Positions 35,057 to 45,443 of a DNA stretch of 64,000 nucleotides are shown here, piece by piece. The notes under the pieces are model-generated. The model searched no databases and was not told the origin of the DNA. It saw only the letters and a program-made list of their open reading frames with translations. Source of the DNA: Sipunculus nudus (taxonomy: Eukaryota; Annelida; Sipuncula; Golfingiida; Sipunculidae); contig CM049320.1 in the NCBI GenBank assembly GCA_026874595.1, positions 16,692,988 to 16,756,987 of the forward strand. The letters are read 5' to 3'. A program made the translations under genes and the position numbers. Numbering within the stretch: the first letter of the stretch is position 1; each line of letters begins with the position of its first letter.

Positions 35057-36271
35057 TCAGCTCAGCTGACTGAAAGTCATCTGAGCTATAGCGATCACCC
35101 ATTGTCCGTCGTCTGTCCGGCCGTCCGTTAACAGGGCACAAATCGTAACCGCTGGACCTGGAATCTTCTCACTTGACATCCAGGAAGGTCCATAAAAAAT
35201 CTCCTTGGAAACCTGAAATTAGGTCTCTGTTATCCATATACTTTGAGCTATGGGGCTCCAAAGTACCCCCCCCCCCCCAGAATAATGCAAAATTTGATAC
35301 AAAAGCTCAATTATCTAAATAAGTACTGCATTGAACACTATGATTCTTTGCATGAATATTGATCATGGGATGTTCCATCACTTCCTGCAGACTGGTGGCG
35401 CCATCTGTATTTTTATTAATTTTTACGATTTTTTTCCCTTTTTTTCAGACCTTCAATGAAACTGTCATCTGTTAACAGGGCACAAATCGTAACCGCTGGA
35501 CCTGGAATCTTCTAACTTGACTTCAAGGAAGGTCCATGAAAAGTCTCTGTGGATACATGAAATTAGGTCTCTGTTACCCATATCCTCTGAGCAATGGGGC
35601 TCATAAGTACCCCTAAGAATAATTAAAAATGTGATACAAAAGCTCCGGTATCTAAATAACTAATGCCTTGATAGCCATGATTCTTGGGATATATATTCTT
35701 CATGGAGTGTTACATCAATTCCTGCAGACTGGTGGCACAACCTGTATTTTTTTTTAATTTTTACGCATTTTTTCTCTTTTTGAAAATTTCAAATAAAGCC
35801 TCATCTTGTAACAGGGCGCAAATCGTAATCACTTGACCTAGAATCTTCACACTTGACATCTAGGGAGGTCCATGAAAAGTCTTCATGGAAATCTGAAATT
35901 AGGTCTCTGTTATCCATATTCTCTGAGCTATAGGGCTCGTTAATACCCCCAAGAATATTTAAAAATTTCATACAAACAAAAGCTCCAGTATCTGAATAAC
36001 TAATGCCTTGATAGCCATGATTCTTAGGATATATATTGTTCATGGAGTGTTTCATCAGTTCCTGTAGACTGGTGGCACTACCTGTATTTTTTTCAAATTT
36101 TACGCATTTTTCTATTTATGAGACCTTCGAATGTAGTTGTCATCTGTCCAAAAGCCCACTGAAACCAATTTCTAAGGAATCTTCACATAATTCATGATTT
36201 GTTTGCACTCTGGCAGTCATTTTGCTCATTGTTCAACATTCCTTGAATTAGCAGTGCGTCATGGCCCATGT
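35057..36271 (+). mobile_element. AGCTCAGCTGAC-type repeat, copy 2, nested in LINE; head unit triplicated
   Basis: Starts TTCAGCTCAGCTGACTG and carries the CCGTCCG stretch and head block of the family. The ~340-bp head unit (ACAGGGCACAAATCGTAA to GGTGGCxxxACCTGTATTT) is present three times in tandem, at about 35132, 35473 and 35810. The AGGTCA array of the other copies is absent. The element interrupts a LINE reading frame. Flanks GCCACACCAGTTT (35044-35056) and GCCACTAGTTT (36272-36282) form an imperfect ~11-13-bp direct repeat consistent with a target duplication. Confidence 0.8.
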
Positions 36272-36283
36272 GCCACTAGTTTG

Positions 36284-36692
36284 CAACAGGATACGGGTAG
36301 GAAAGATGTTGTGGGCGATTTTCCACTGTAAGACTCTTAATCTGGTTTCTTTAGTACAAGTGTATATGTTTTTCCATATAGCACGTTTAAAATTAAAATT
36401 TTCATAGTTTTGGTTCCAGAACTTTTGAATTTGTGGGGGACCTAGGTCATCATTCACTAAAGATAATATAATAGATCTCACGGTCCAGTTTACGGATTTC
36501 TTTACCTCCAAATAGAATAGCTGAATTTAGCGCCACCTGGTGGCCAAGTGATCTATGCATGACAGCTGTCTTTACTACATTATATTCCAGTATCGTGCTT
36601 GGGCCACACCCCTTTCTCTGCACTATCTCATCAAATGATAAAATCCGTCCGTTTTTAAATATATCTTCCAAGTAAATAATATTTGCTTTCAA
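36284..36692 (-). pseudogene. LINE ORF2 C-terminal domain fragment (two overlapping frames)
   Basis: One frame (from 36692) carries IIYLEDIFKNGRILSFDEI, the usual 'ΦxDLΦxxxGxxxSFxE' segment. It shifts near 36.5 kb into a second frame with RAIWKNIYTCTKETRLRVLQ and WKIAHNIFPTRILLQ. The latter stops being LINE sequence at about 36283, where the nested repeat begins; the residues after ILLQT belong to that repeat. Confidence 0.8.
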
Positions 36693-36919
36693 TCCTGAAG
36701 AAAAGAACCGATTTTTTTATACATAAATGCTTCATTATTCCATATAACCCTCGTTCCATATTTATTTTCTCCCATTGTACTAATTTTATTATACGTTAGC
36801 CATGTGTTTAATTAACTTCTGTAAAAATCCGATTTTATTTGATGTTTCCCTTTCATATTAATGGGGTTGACACTACTCTGAAATACAGAGACATGGTTTC
36901 CCATTTTCCCAAAGCAGTA

Positions 36920-37204
36920 TCAAGGAATGTTTTTCCAAGTTGTTTTATCGTTGCTCACTAATAATATTACCCATTTTAGGAGTATAGCATGTTGTATATC
37001 TCTGACGTTAATGACTCTGAGTCCACCATTTTCATAATCAGATGCCATTATTTTCCGTTTTACTTTTTCAAATGCCCTTTTGATACTGAATTTTTTCTGC
37101 CAAATAAATTTGAAAATCATTTTATTTTTGGTATTCATTACCTTTTCAGGCATATACAAAGCTTGCATAATGTGTACCATCTTGGATATGAGAATTTTTT
37201 TCAC
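36920..37204 (-). pseudogene. LINE ORF2 thumb/linker fragment
   Basis: KKILISKMVHIMQALYMPE and FIWQKKFSIKRAFEKVKRK followed by ENGGLRVINVRDIQHAILLKW resemble the post-RT region of L1/Tx1-type proteins (compare VENGGLNAPHIESI in the younger LINE here). Collinear with neighbours, in a shifted frame. Confidence 0.8.
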
Positions 37205-37347
37205 AATTATTATTTTCCCTATTTTCGACAGATTTCTCCTATTCCATTTCTTAATTTCTTCAAATAATACTTTTACTCGGAGTTCCCAGTTGGTTTCAAT
37301 ATCTGATGCCGGCTTACAGCTGCTATTTTACCCCTAAAATTTTAATT

Positions 37348-37581
37348 TTAAGAGTTTGGATAGATATTCCATTCTATTTCTTCATGTTTTTCTTGTTTAT
37401 GTTTAAAGCTCTCTATCCATCCAGCTTCCGTTTTATTTGGGTTTAACGCCATTCCAGAGATTCCTGTAAATTGCTTAATTTGTCTAAAGCATAATCTGAT
37501 ATCTGCTTGATCTCTCATGAACAAAGTAACATCATCAGCATAGAGTGCCATTTTAACATTGTATACCGAGTAATTAGTCAA
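37348..37581 (-). pseudogene. LINE reverse transcriptase fragment with YADD motif
   Basis: Contains KMALYADDVTLFMRD, the catalytic Asp pair, followed by IKQFTGISGMALNPNKTE, which matches the conserved 'GLKxNxxKTE' helix of LINE RTs. It continues the preceding fragment after a short frame break and ends with a stop after WNIYPNS. Confidence 0.88.
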
Positions 37582-37598
37582 CGGTAGTTTAATACTTT

Positions 37599-38066
37599 TT
37601 ATTTCAGTTGTCTGTTTTTATTGCCAAAAGTTTCAGGCCCAGAACAAAAACCAAGGGAAAAACGGACACCCTGTCTGACCCCATACTGAACTTGAAACAT
37701 TTGAGAAAGCCAGCCGTTGAGTTGTATACAGTTTTCATTGCCATTGAATAAAACTGACACCCCATGCATGAACTGCGAACCGAAACCGAATATCTTCATT
37801 GTCTCTAGTGTACACTCTTTGTTAATCGAATCAAAGGCGCTTTTATAATGTAGCGCTATTACAGCACCAGGAACATTTTCTTTGTTTGCGTAATTAATGA
37901 CATCTTCTATTTGTCGAATTATTGTAGCTATGTTGCGACCTCTAATGAAACCAACCTGATCCGGATTTACGATATCACGGATTACGGACTGCAGTCTAAT
38001 AGCGAGCACCTTCGCCAATATTTTATAATCGGTGTTGCATACACTGATAGGCCGCAAATAACGCAA
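37599..38066 (-). pseudogene. LINE reverse transcriptase fragment (fingers/palm), inactivated
   Basis: The frame encodes LRPISVCNTDYKILAKVLAI, a motif that in LINEs precedes the catalytic core, then QVGFIRGRN and a motif A reading ALHYKSAFDS. The position of the first catalytic Asp (D-x-x-K-A-F-D) is His here. The later VRQG is followed by VRF where GDP is expected. Both changes and the frame loss after the GNKN stretch show an inactive enzyme. The nominal start is not a translation start; the fragment is truncated at its N-side. Confidence 0.88.
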
Positions 38067-38324
38067 TTCATCCTTTGGTATTGTTTTATATCTTTTTTAT
38101 ATTATTTCCCTTTCATTTGATAGGTATAATGGTCCAATTTCCCCTCACAAGAATTCAATATTTAAATCATTTACAGTATTTGAAAAAAAAATAATTTAAT
38201 AGTTATATTCTAAATTCATGTATCACCTGCTATCGTTAAATATTTCCGCTTGTAACATGAATATTGAAACTTAACTGTTTCAAGTCCCCTCAACTTTCTC
38301 TGCCTATCCTTTCCCTCCCTCTTT

Positions 38325-38640
38325 CGTGTGTTTGTGTGTGATAGGTTTTGTTTGTGATTGTTCAAAACACAACTCAAACAATCATGAACGAAATCTGATT
38401 AGCTTTGCAAGGCATTTAGGGAATTGGCCAAATATGAATAGGTTAGATTTTGGTATTGATATGGTACATGAACCGGCGTCAGGTACGTCATCAAGGAGCA
38501 TTCACAAATGTAGAGTCACTTACGCACGAATGAATCTGGAAATATGGGCCGAATAAGTGAAGCCAAACACGGTTTTGGAAGAATCCTATAATAGGAACAC
38601 CCCCCCCCCCCCCCCGGCCTTTCATTACTTAAAATACATA
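38325..38640 (-). repeat. Dispersed ~300-bp repeat, family A, copy 3 (inverted)
   Basis: The complement reads in the same order as the other two copies: AAACCGTGTTTGGCTT, TATTCGGCCCATATTTCC, CGTGCGTAAGTGAC, TTTGTGAATGCTCCTTGATG, CCCTAAATGCC and a TTGAACAATCACAAACAAA tail. It carries a C16 run (38600-38615). It lies just outside the 5' end of the decayed LINE. Confidence 0.7.
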
Positions 38641-39420
38641 TTTCTAGTTTGCAATTATTTGTTTTGTGAAAGAACCTTGAGCAAACATACCTTGCAACAA
38701 GGTCAAGAGAATAAGAGTCATTTTTAGTTCCATACCTACTTCTTACATAAGTATAGCTCAATATATAGCCTGGTTGCTATGGTTACGTATATATTTGTGT
38801 TTTATGAAGTCACTAAAGTGTGACCATTGTTTGTCCTTCAAGTGGGAGACGTCTGACTTAACAGTGAAGCATTTGCACGATGTGACTCGGCAGTTCTTCG
38901 TTATATATTTTGTGGCTATTCGTGCTTCTTCTCTACGCAGGGGTCGAAATAACCCCTTTCCGCCTGTCAGAGACAGTAAGAAAAACATGCACGGACAGGC
39001 ATTGTTCATTTTGTACAAATCCGTTGGAAAGGTGAACAACTAGATGTTTTTCACATTAGCAGCTGTTAAGTAGTTCCAAACATGACACAAAAACAAAATA
39101 TTTTAGAGGTGCTGTTCCACCGACTCCCTGTATTTCGTACATTTTCTTATAAAAATGGTCAATAATTCCTAATACTTGCTGGCATTTAGGCCCTCATAGC
39201 CTATATTGTGCCGGGATTTTTTATTGCATAATAATGTGTCTGCTTTAATAGTGATACTTTTGTTATTTTTTTATTTTATGTTTGGAATATAATCTAAATA
39301 GGCATTAAAATAGAAATTAAAATTTCGGTATGTTTTTTAAATCAATGTTACGTGGTAAACTTTTTTTCTATCCACTTCTCTTTTATTAAGAAGGAAATAT
39401 TAGATAATATGTTTATACAT
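38641..39420. other. Non-coding stretch, no gene seen
   Basis: Two overlapping ~90-codon frames on opposite strands (38758-39043) are mirror shadows of the same DNA and show no motif. No repeats recognised. Confidence 0.45.
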
Positions 39421-39426
39421 ATTATA

Positions 39427-39516
<90 letters not shown>
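39421..39516. repeat. Compound (TA)n(GA)n microsatellite
   Basis: About 50 bases of TA run directly into about 36 bases of GA. Confidence 0.96.
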
Positions 39517-39518
<2 letters not shown>

Positions 39519-40163
39519 AAATACAAAGTCCCCCTATATACAACGCTTTGAAATGCCACAGTCATTACCTTGCGTCGTCAACATTGTATAATCCTTCTAA
39601 CGGGCATACACGGGACAAATAGGACCTTTTCAGCAGGCCGTCAGACATTCGCAGTCACTCTCCTTATTATCACTCCTGGTCCAAGGCGTATCAATTTAGT
39701 TTCTTTTCAAATATCCCTTTATACTGAGACTAACGACCTCATGTTTGTGCACAGCACGTGTCCGGCTCTGCGGTGTTCAGCTATGGGTTATATCTGATCA
39801 GCTGTTCTGTTGCCTCCGAGGAGATTAAACTGAGGTTGTATCTGGTTATCACTGTTTCAATTTATTCTTCAGCTTAGGGTTTTCCCGTAACCTTGCATGG
39901 TGTATATTGGTAATATCTTTATTGAATCTTTGTTCTTTGGATAAATCATTTTATCAATCCGGCTAGAGCTAATCTCAATGCCCCAGACGTAGGCTTTGCG
40001 AGCTGTTATCACCCCTGTAATAGACCCGCTAGTCTAACCCGCAAAATTTTCGACAAACATACAGCAGGGACTTGCTGCAACTCCGAAGAGACGATATTGT
40101 TAATTTCAAGTGCAATTGGAAGGTTGCACGACCAATTTATGTTTTTTTTATAAAGGCTAAGAA

Positions 40164-40720
40164 CAGTATTACACATAACCATATGACAAATAACATCATT
40201 ACACAGCAGAGTATTACACATTACTGTATTACACCTGACAGCATTACACATGACGGTATTAAACGTGATGGTATTACACGTGGCAGTATTCAACATGACG
40301 TTATTACAAAAGACGTTATTACACGTGACAGGATTGCAAATGGCAGGATTACACATAACCATATGACAAATAGCATCATTACACAGCAGACTGTTACACA
40401 TTACTGTATTACACATGACAGTATTAGACATTACAACATTACACAGGTCGGTATTCAAAAAGACAATATTACACATGAGAGTATCACACACGGCACTATC
40501 ACATATGGTAGTATTACACATAGCAGTATTGCACATGGATGTTTTACAAAACTGTATTACAAATAACATAAAAAAAGAGAACCGTATTACACATTTAAGT
40601 TTTGTTCATAACAGTATTACACATGGCAGTAATACACATGGAATTATTAAACATGACAATATTAAGCATGGCATTTTGTAAATGACAGTTTTACACAAGA
40701 GAATACCACATATACCGGTA
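40164..40720. repeat. 15-bp minisatellite with 180-bp higher-order period
   Basis: About 37 diverged units of a 15-bp word, typically ATTACACATGACAGT, run through this interval. Because 15 is divisible by three, long frames open on both strands (minus frame with C-N-T-x-x pentapeptides; plus frame with I-T-H-x-x pentapeptides). These are by-products. Blocks 40165-40235 and 40345-40415 are nearly identical and exactly 180 bases (12 units) apart, which shows amplification of a multi-unit block after the units had diverged. No start context, signal peptide or splice signal supports a protein. Confidence 0.9.
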
Positions 40721-41522
40721 TAACACCTGACATGTTAAAGGAATTATTGAACGATACCTAGGCGGCGGAGTTTAAAACACTAAAGATGTTAATGAATGTC
40801 GTTACATAATTATTAATTACCCATAATAAATTACACGATTTGTCAGTTTATTGCAAGAACATACGGCCGTCGCTAATCACCGTGATTAAAAAAATTCAGC
40901 AGAAAACCATAAAAAGATAAACCATGCATCATTATCAAAAGCTATTAGCTAATGAGAACAGGGCAATATATTAATCACTGTCAAGGATTGAACGTTATAG
41001 CAATTGATCGTGTGCTCATCAAAGTTCCAATCCGCTGGAAGTAATTGAAGGTAGTTAATAATTTAAAATATTCCACACGTGATCAGTTCCGATGGACACT
41101 GCTTTACTATTTTAAGGCACTAATGGGTTTCAAAGACAAAGTGGAAATTTTATATGCAGTCTACTGATGGAAGATCAAATGTTTTGGGAGCTTTGGAAAA
41201 TTCGGTAAAAGCATAGTCCCTTGTTTCCGCTCAACAGAAACTCTTGTTAAATGCTACATCAGGGTTAAGGTTTTTTTTTTTTGTTTATTTTTTTACTTGG
41301 TCACTGCCTGTTGGTGGCTCAGTCTATTGAATTAGGAGGAGGTAACCATGCGTAAGGTATATATATATAGTGACACATTTAAATATACTGCAATTAAGTA
41401 TAGGGTTTTAAGAAATATGGTATTATTTTCCCAGTATATTACATTTCTAAAGTAGGTTTAGACAATATTATTTCATAGTAAACTCAGAAACGAACCTTAG
41501 TCTATAATTCTATTTATTAATA
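40721..41522. other. Non-coding stretch, no gene seen
   Basis: AT-rich with a T-run at about 41270-41282. No frames or elements with support. Confidence 0.5.
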
Positions 41523-41612
41523 TTTTCCATTTCTAATATATAAATTTATTCTCTGAAAAGCAAGGGTGAATGATTACACTGAACATCCCCCTTGCTAAAA
41601 AGTTCGGGGGGA
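41523..41612 (+). repeat. Short dispersed repeat, family E, copy 1
   Basis: TTTCTAATATATAAATTTAT, GCAAGGGTGAATGATTACA and CATCCCCCTTGCTAAA align in order with 51122-51215. A G-rich tract follows at about 41606-41620. Confidence 0.55.
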
Positions 41613-42460
41613 GGGGGGGAGAGATATATACCCTCATGAGACCCCCTGTAATAACGCCCATGTGTTATACGCAGTGTATCAGGAATGGTCCAAAGTCATA
41701 ACCCACAGTCAATCCATCAGGAATAATCTCGAAGATTATTTTCCAAGATTTCCTCCGTTTGAACCCCTGCTTTGTTAAGCCAGATTCTCTTAGTTCCACC
41801 ACCAGGGCTGGTACAGAGCAAAGCTTTGCACTGACCAATGAGAGCGTGGTATCGCAGTGCGTATCCAGCTCCAAATGTTTCACAAGCCACACCCTCTCTC
41901 GTTGGTCTAATTATACCGGCCCTGCCACAGGGCCATAAATCTTGGTATAAAAAGCAGCGGTTAAAACGAAGGAGATCTCTGACAACTGCTGCGTTGGGAG
42001 CGTATCACGATTTCCCCGTTATTCTTTTGGGATACTGACGGGGTACGAACATCGTACCTTCAGTCCATATTGTAACAACCAATTCGCGAACTGACCAGGG
42101 TTAAAGTCCTTATACACAATTCACATTTTACATTTCATATTTCCTTTCACCTGAATAAAACAGGTGAATAAAACATAGACGCTTTGATTGTTTATAAGAA
42201 ATCACCAATTACCAAACGGCAGCTGCACCTGCAAACGGGATGTTACTTATAAGTGACAAGAAAGACATCACAGGACAATTGTTCGTAATGCTCCATTGTT
42301 TATCTCAAATTGACGGGACGACAGGCTCACGGTACGTGTTTCTTGAAACCCTGGATTGCTAGAATGAAATATTAGACGCCGTAGTTCCAATGAAAAACTT
42401 ATCTTCAAATGAGTGGGGATGAGGAATATTGGAGCCCGTCAACTCATCATCATTCCTGCG
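41613..42460. other. Non-coding stretch, no gene seen
   Basis: Holds a CCCTGCCACAGGG palindrome near 41920 and only chance frames. Confidence 0.45.
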
Positions 42461-42713
42461 CTTTGACAGAGTACTCTCGGCTAGCCTTTTCTTACTTAAT
42501 CAACATTTATTAAGTGAATGATCGTCGATGTTTGCTTTTGAAGAGACCCTTAGTACAATTGAAGGAATTGATTGATTGAAATGTGAGGACCCTCCCAAAA
42601 ATATACAAAAATATACATGTATTTGGAAGTACACTTAGAAAACTTCTTTGCCATCGCCAGTATCCCCCCCTCCCCCCGGCCCCAACAGAGAAACGAAATG
42701 TAAGCAATATCAA
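42461..42713 (+). repeat. Dispersed repeat, family B, copy 1
   Basis: Aligns with 44174-44482 over most of its length: GTACTCTCGGCT, CTTTTCTTACTTA, CGTCGATGTTTGCTTTT, AAGAGACCCT, GAGGACCCTCC, TATTTGGAAGT and a poly-C tract followed by AGCAATATC. Non-coding; element class unknown. Confidence 0.65.
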
Positions 42714-42990
42714 TCAGGATTAACAAAGTTAATCGAAATACCATATGGCAAATTAGTTGATGAGGGGATATAAATTTAATGTTGAATGGTGCTACTTGCC
42801 TCGAAATGTGCAATTTATGGAAATAAATATGTAATAAAATGGAGAACGGGTACCCGTGTACCGTAACCCAGTCGTGTGACTTTACCTCAATCAAAAATAA
42901 AATCTTAAAAAAAAATAAAGATACTGTGGTCAAAAACGTAGATTTTACAAAAAAAAAAAGATTTCCATTATTTCATTCTTTTTGTTCCTC

Positions 42991-42992
<2 letters not shown>

Positions 42993-43045
<53 letters not shown>
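42993..43045. repeat. (TA)n microsatellite
   Basis: About 50 bases of AT dinucleotide. Confidence 0.96.
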
Positions 43046-43046
<1 letters not shown>

Positions 43047-43776
43047 CATGTGCTTGCCGATTTAGGTATGTCTGATTTGTTTATAATATTCCTATTTTCA
43101 TAAATATAAGACATGTTTAATGTGAGGACATACAAATCCGATTCCCGTATTTTAAGATTATATTCCAATGCTCAATAAATATAAAGAAATGATACACCGA
43201 ATATCAATTATTTTTTCATTACATATGTTAATTTATTTATGATGAACATTTTCAAATGAGTATATTCTGATGTCTGTGGTGTGATACATAAATATAATCT
43301 CTTGAACCTTATAAAAACTTAGCAAAAAAGCCACAATGCACAAGCTGGCCGCTTTTGATATATCCACGTGTTTATAATATATGAGCTCGCAACATACATA
43401 AAGGACCTCTAGCGGCAAAACAGACGAACCAGAGGTTTGCAAATGAAAAATAAAAGATGGCGTGGCTTCACGCCCTCTCTCTTAGGTCAAACATGGTTTG
43501 GCCCACAATTGAATTGTACTACGTTTTCTAACAGTTGGTAGTCAAACTTTTCTCAGCAGGGGTTGACTACAACTCATTAATTTGAACCAGAAGTGAACAA
43601 GAAATCTCATCAATGTTGTAAATATGGTGGTTGAATATATGGCTTTAATGCGTTACCCATGCTCCCGCGATTCTTGTTGTAAAGTGTTAGTGATCAGGCT
43701 ATAAAGCACAGCTTGGGGATTCTTGTAGCAGCTTCAAAAATTGATCAAAATAGTAAAAAAAGGATAATTAATTATG

Positions 43777-43778
<2 letters not shown>
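43046..43778. other. Non-coding stretch, no gene seen
   Basis: No supported frames; AT-rich. Confidence 0.5.
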
Positions 43779-43835
<57 letters not shown>

Positions 43836-43859
43836 TATATATATATAATAATAATAATG
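43779..43859. repeat. (TA)n / (ATA)n microsatellite
   Basis: TA dinucleotides for about 55 bases, then AAATTATATATA and a short ATA trinucleotide run. Confidence 0.96.
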
Positions 43860-44173
43860 AAATATTAAAATTGGTTAAAATTTTACTTAATATCCAATCG
43901 GAATGTAAGTACACTGTTTCTTGCATTATGTAGTTTATACATGGTTACTCCATTATATATAAAAAGCTCTCTACCACTTCCCACTTACCACTTGACAAAG
44001 AAGCATGTGCGCTTCGAAAGGTTGTGTTATTAAACATGTAAGTCTATCTAAAAGGTGTTGCTCTTCTCTTTACCTATACTTTGACCAGAGCCTAACTCGG
44101 CTATGCTATAAATAGAGAGAGAGACAGACAGACAGACAGAGAGACAGAGACAGAAAAAACAGAGAGACTGATT

Positions 44174-44482
44174 GCTTTAGACAGTACTCTCGGCTGGTCT
44201 TTTCTTACTTACACTTTTATTTAGTAAATGCCCGTCGATGTTTGCTTTTTAAGAGACCCTAGGTACAACTGAACGAAATGATTCTCTGAGGACCCTCCTT
44301 CGACTCCCACCACAAAACTATATTTGGAAGTTCACTTGGTCATCGTCTGAATCAGACCCCCCCCCCCGCCAAACATTTCTTGATCCACCCCTGAGAACCC
44401 TAGGGGAGATCCTGCATTGCCCCCCCCCCCCCCCCCCGCTATCCAAGAGAGCGACACAAAATAAAAGCAATATCGATGTCTT
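44174..44482 (+). repeat. Dispersed repeat, family B, copy 2
   Basis: Collinear with 42461-42713 at an offset of about 1713 bases. It carries an extra ~70-base segment between two poly-C tracts (44357-44367 and 44420-44437). The copies are diverged, so this is either two insertions of one family or an old segmental duplication. Confidence 0.65.
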
Positions 44483-44769
44483 AACGTAAAGTTACGACTA
44501 CTTGGTTATTCATCACACCTCGCTTAAAATTCTCCTCGCTAATATCTTGTAAAAGAGATTTGTAAAAGTGATCAAATGCTGCAAAGCGCGTTAACATTGT
44601 TGCCAAATTAAGCTCGACGATCGATCCCCCGCTCATTTTACCTCTCAATAGCTTTTGGAAATGGAATACCCAAATACATATATGTATAATAATTTAGGAA
44701 GGGCCGAGATATCATCCTAGCCACACCAATATCTTGAATAAATGAATTAGAGTAATATTCAGATTATGA

Positions 44770-44777
44770 TAACTGAT
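44770..44777. repeat. 8-bp target-site duplication, left (TAACTGAT)
   Basis: TAACTGAT, repeated at 45436-45443 just beyond the right terminus of the hAT-like element. Confidence 0.75.
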
Positions 44778-45435
44778 AAGTGGTGCAGTGGGGTCCACAC
44801 CATCCGAGTCCGAGTGCAAGTCCGAGTCCAGGTCAGAGTCCTTGAGGTTCGAGTCCAGGTCAGAGTCCTTGAGGTTCTAGTCCAGGTCAGAGTCCTTGAG
44901 GTTCGAGTCCAGGTCAGAGTCCTTGAGGTTCGAGTCCAGGTCAGAGTCCTTGAGGTTCGAGTCCAGGTCAGAGTCCTTGAGGTTCGAGTCCAGGTCAGAG
45001 TCCTTGAGGTTCGAGTCCAGGTCAGAGTCCTTGAGGTTCGAGTCCCTGTCAGAGTCCTTGAGGTTCGATTCCAGGTCAGAGTCTTTGTGGTTCGAGTCCA
45101 AGTCCACCTTCTTTGAGTCATCTAGGACCCGACGCAAAGTCCGACCCCGATTCCGATAAAAATCTCTCTATAAAAAGAAATTTAAAATGGAATTTTAAGA
45201 TTACTAAAGTATCTAATATTGGTTTACTAGAACTGTTAATAACATTTAGCTCCCCATGCAGGCTTAAAGCTTGTTATACAGTCTTTTTTGTAAATCATCT
45301 GTTGTAGTTCGCATATGTGAATAAACGTCTTGATGGTAGGCCTATATATTCCTTCTGTTGGCCTGGTTTTTCGAGTCAGAGTTAAAAGTCTGAGTCCAAG
45401 TCCCTAAAAAAGTAGACTCTGGTTCTCAATTACTG
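44778..45435. mobile_element. hAT-like non-autonomous element carrying a minisatellite
   Basis: The left end reads AAGTGGTGCAGTGG (a one-base variant of the hAT-type CAGTGG terminus) and the right end reads CAATTACTG, a degenerate inverted form. The eight bases TAACTGAT stand immediately outside both ends (44770-44777 and 45436-45443), the target-duplication length of hAT transposons. The related copy at 50014-50480 keeps a clean CAGTGGTGCAGG terminus. There is no transposase. The interior holds GAGTCC words, a 10-unit minisatellite and an AT-rich half. Confidence 0.78.
44821..45100. repeat. 27-bp minisatellite, about 10 units
   Basis: The unit GTCCAGGTCAGAGTCC + TTGAGGTTCGA repeats every 27 bases from about 44824, nearly identical except for the last two units (variants CCCTGTC, GATTCC, CTTTGTGG). 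Because 27 is divisible by three, nine-residue repeat frames open on both strands (for example SLRFESRSE). These are artefacts of the array, not a protein gene. It lies inside the hAT-like element and is unamplified in relatives. Confidence 0.95.
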
Positions 45436-45443
45436 TAACTGAT
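45436..45443. repeat. 8-bp target-site duplication, right (TAACTGAT)
   Basis: Identical to 44770-44777; immediately follows the terminal ACTG of the hAT-like element. Confidence 0.75.

Larger units (their letters stand above)
34740..38100 (-). mobile_element. Old, decayed LINE on minus strand, split by a nested repeat
   Basis: Fragments of one ORF2-like protein follow each other in order on the minus strand: RT (37599-38066), YADD motif (37348-37581), thumb/linker (36920-37204), C-terminal domain (36284-36692), and zinc knuckle (34845-35043). Frames are broken between fragments, so the copy is dead. Its sequence is related to, but clearly a different family from, the LINE at 9694-14035. A 1.2-kb repeat (35057-36271) sits inside the reading frame. 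The endonuclease is missing, fitting 5' truncation near 38.1 kb. Confidence 0.85.

Noticed and set aside
40009-40569. 186-residue minus-strand frame rich in C-N-T pentapeptides as a Cys-rich repeat protein
   Set aside because: It is the translation of a 15-bp minisatellite; the opposite strand is open as well, and there is no signal peptide, start context or splice evidence.
44759-45159. Nine-residue repeat proteins on both strands (TWTRTSRTL, SLRFESRSE, DSDLDSNLK types)
   Set aside because: Four frames are open at once because the 27-bp unit is divisible by three; this is an array artefact inside a transposon.
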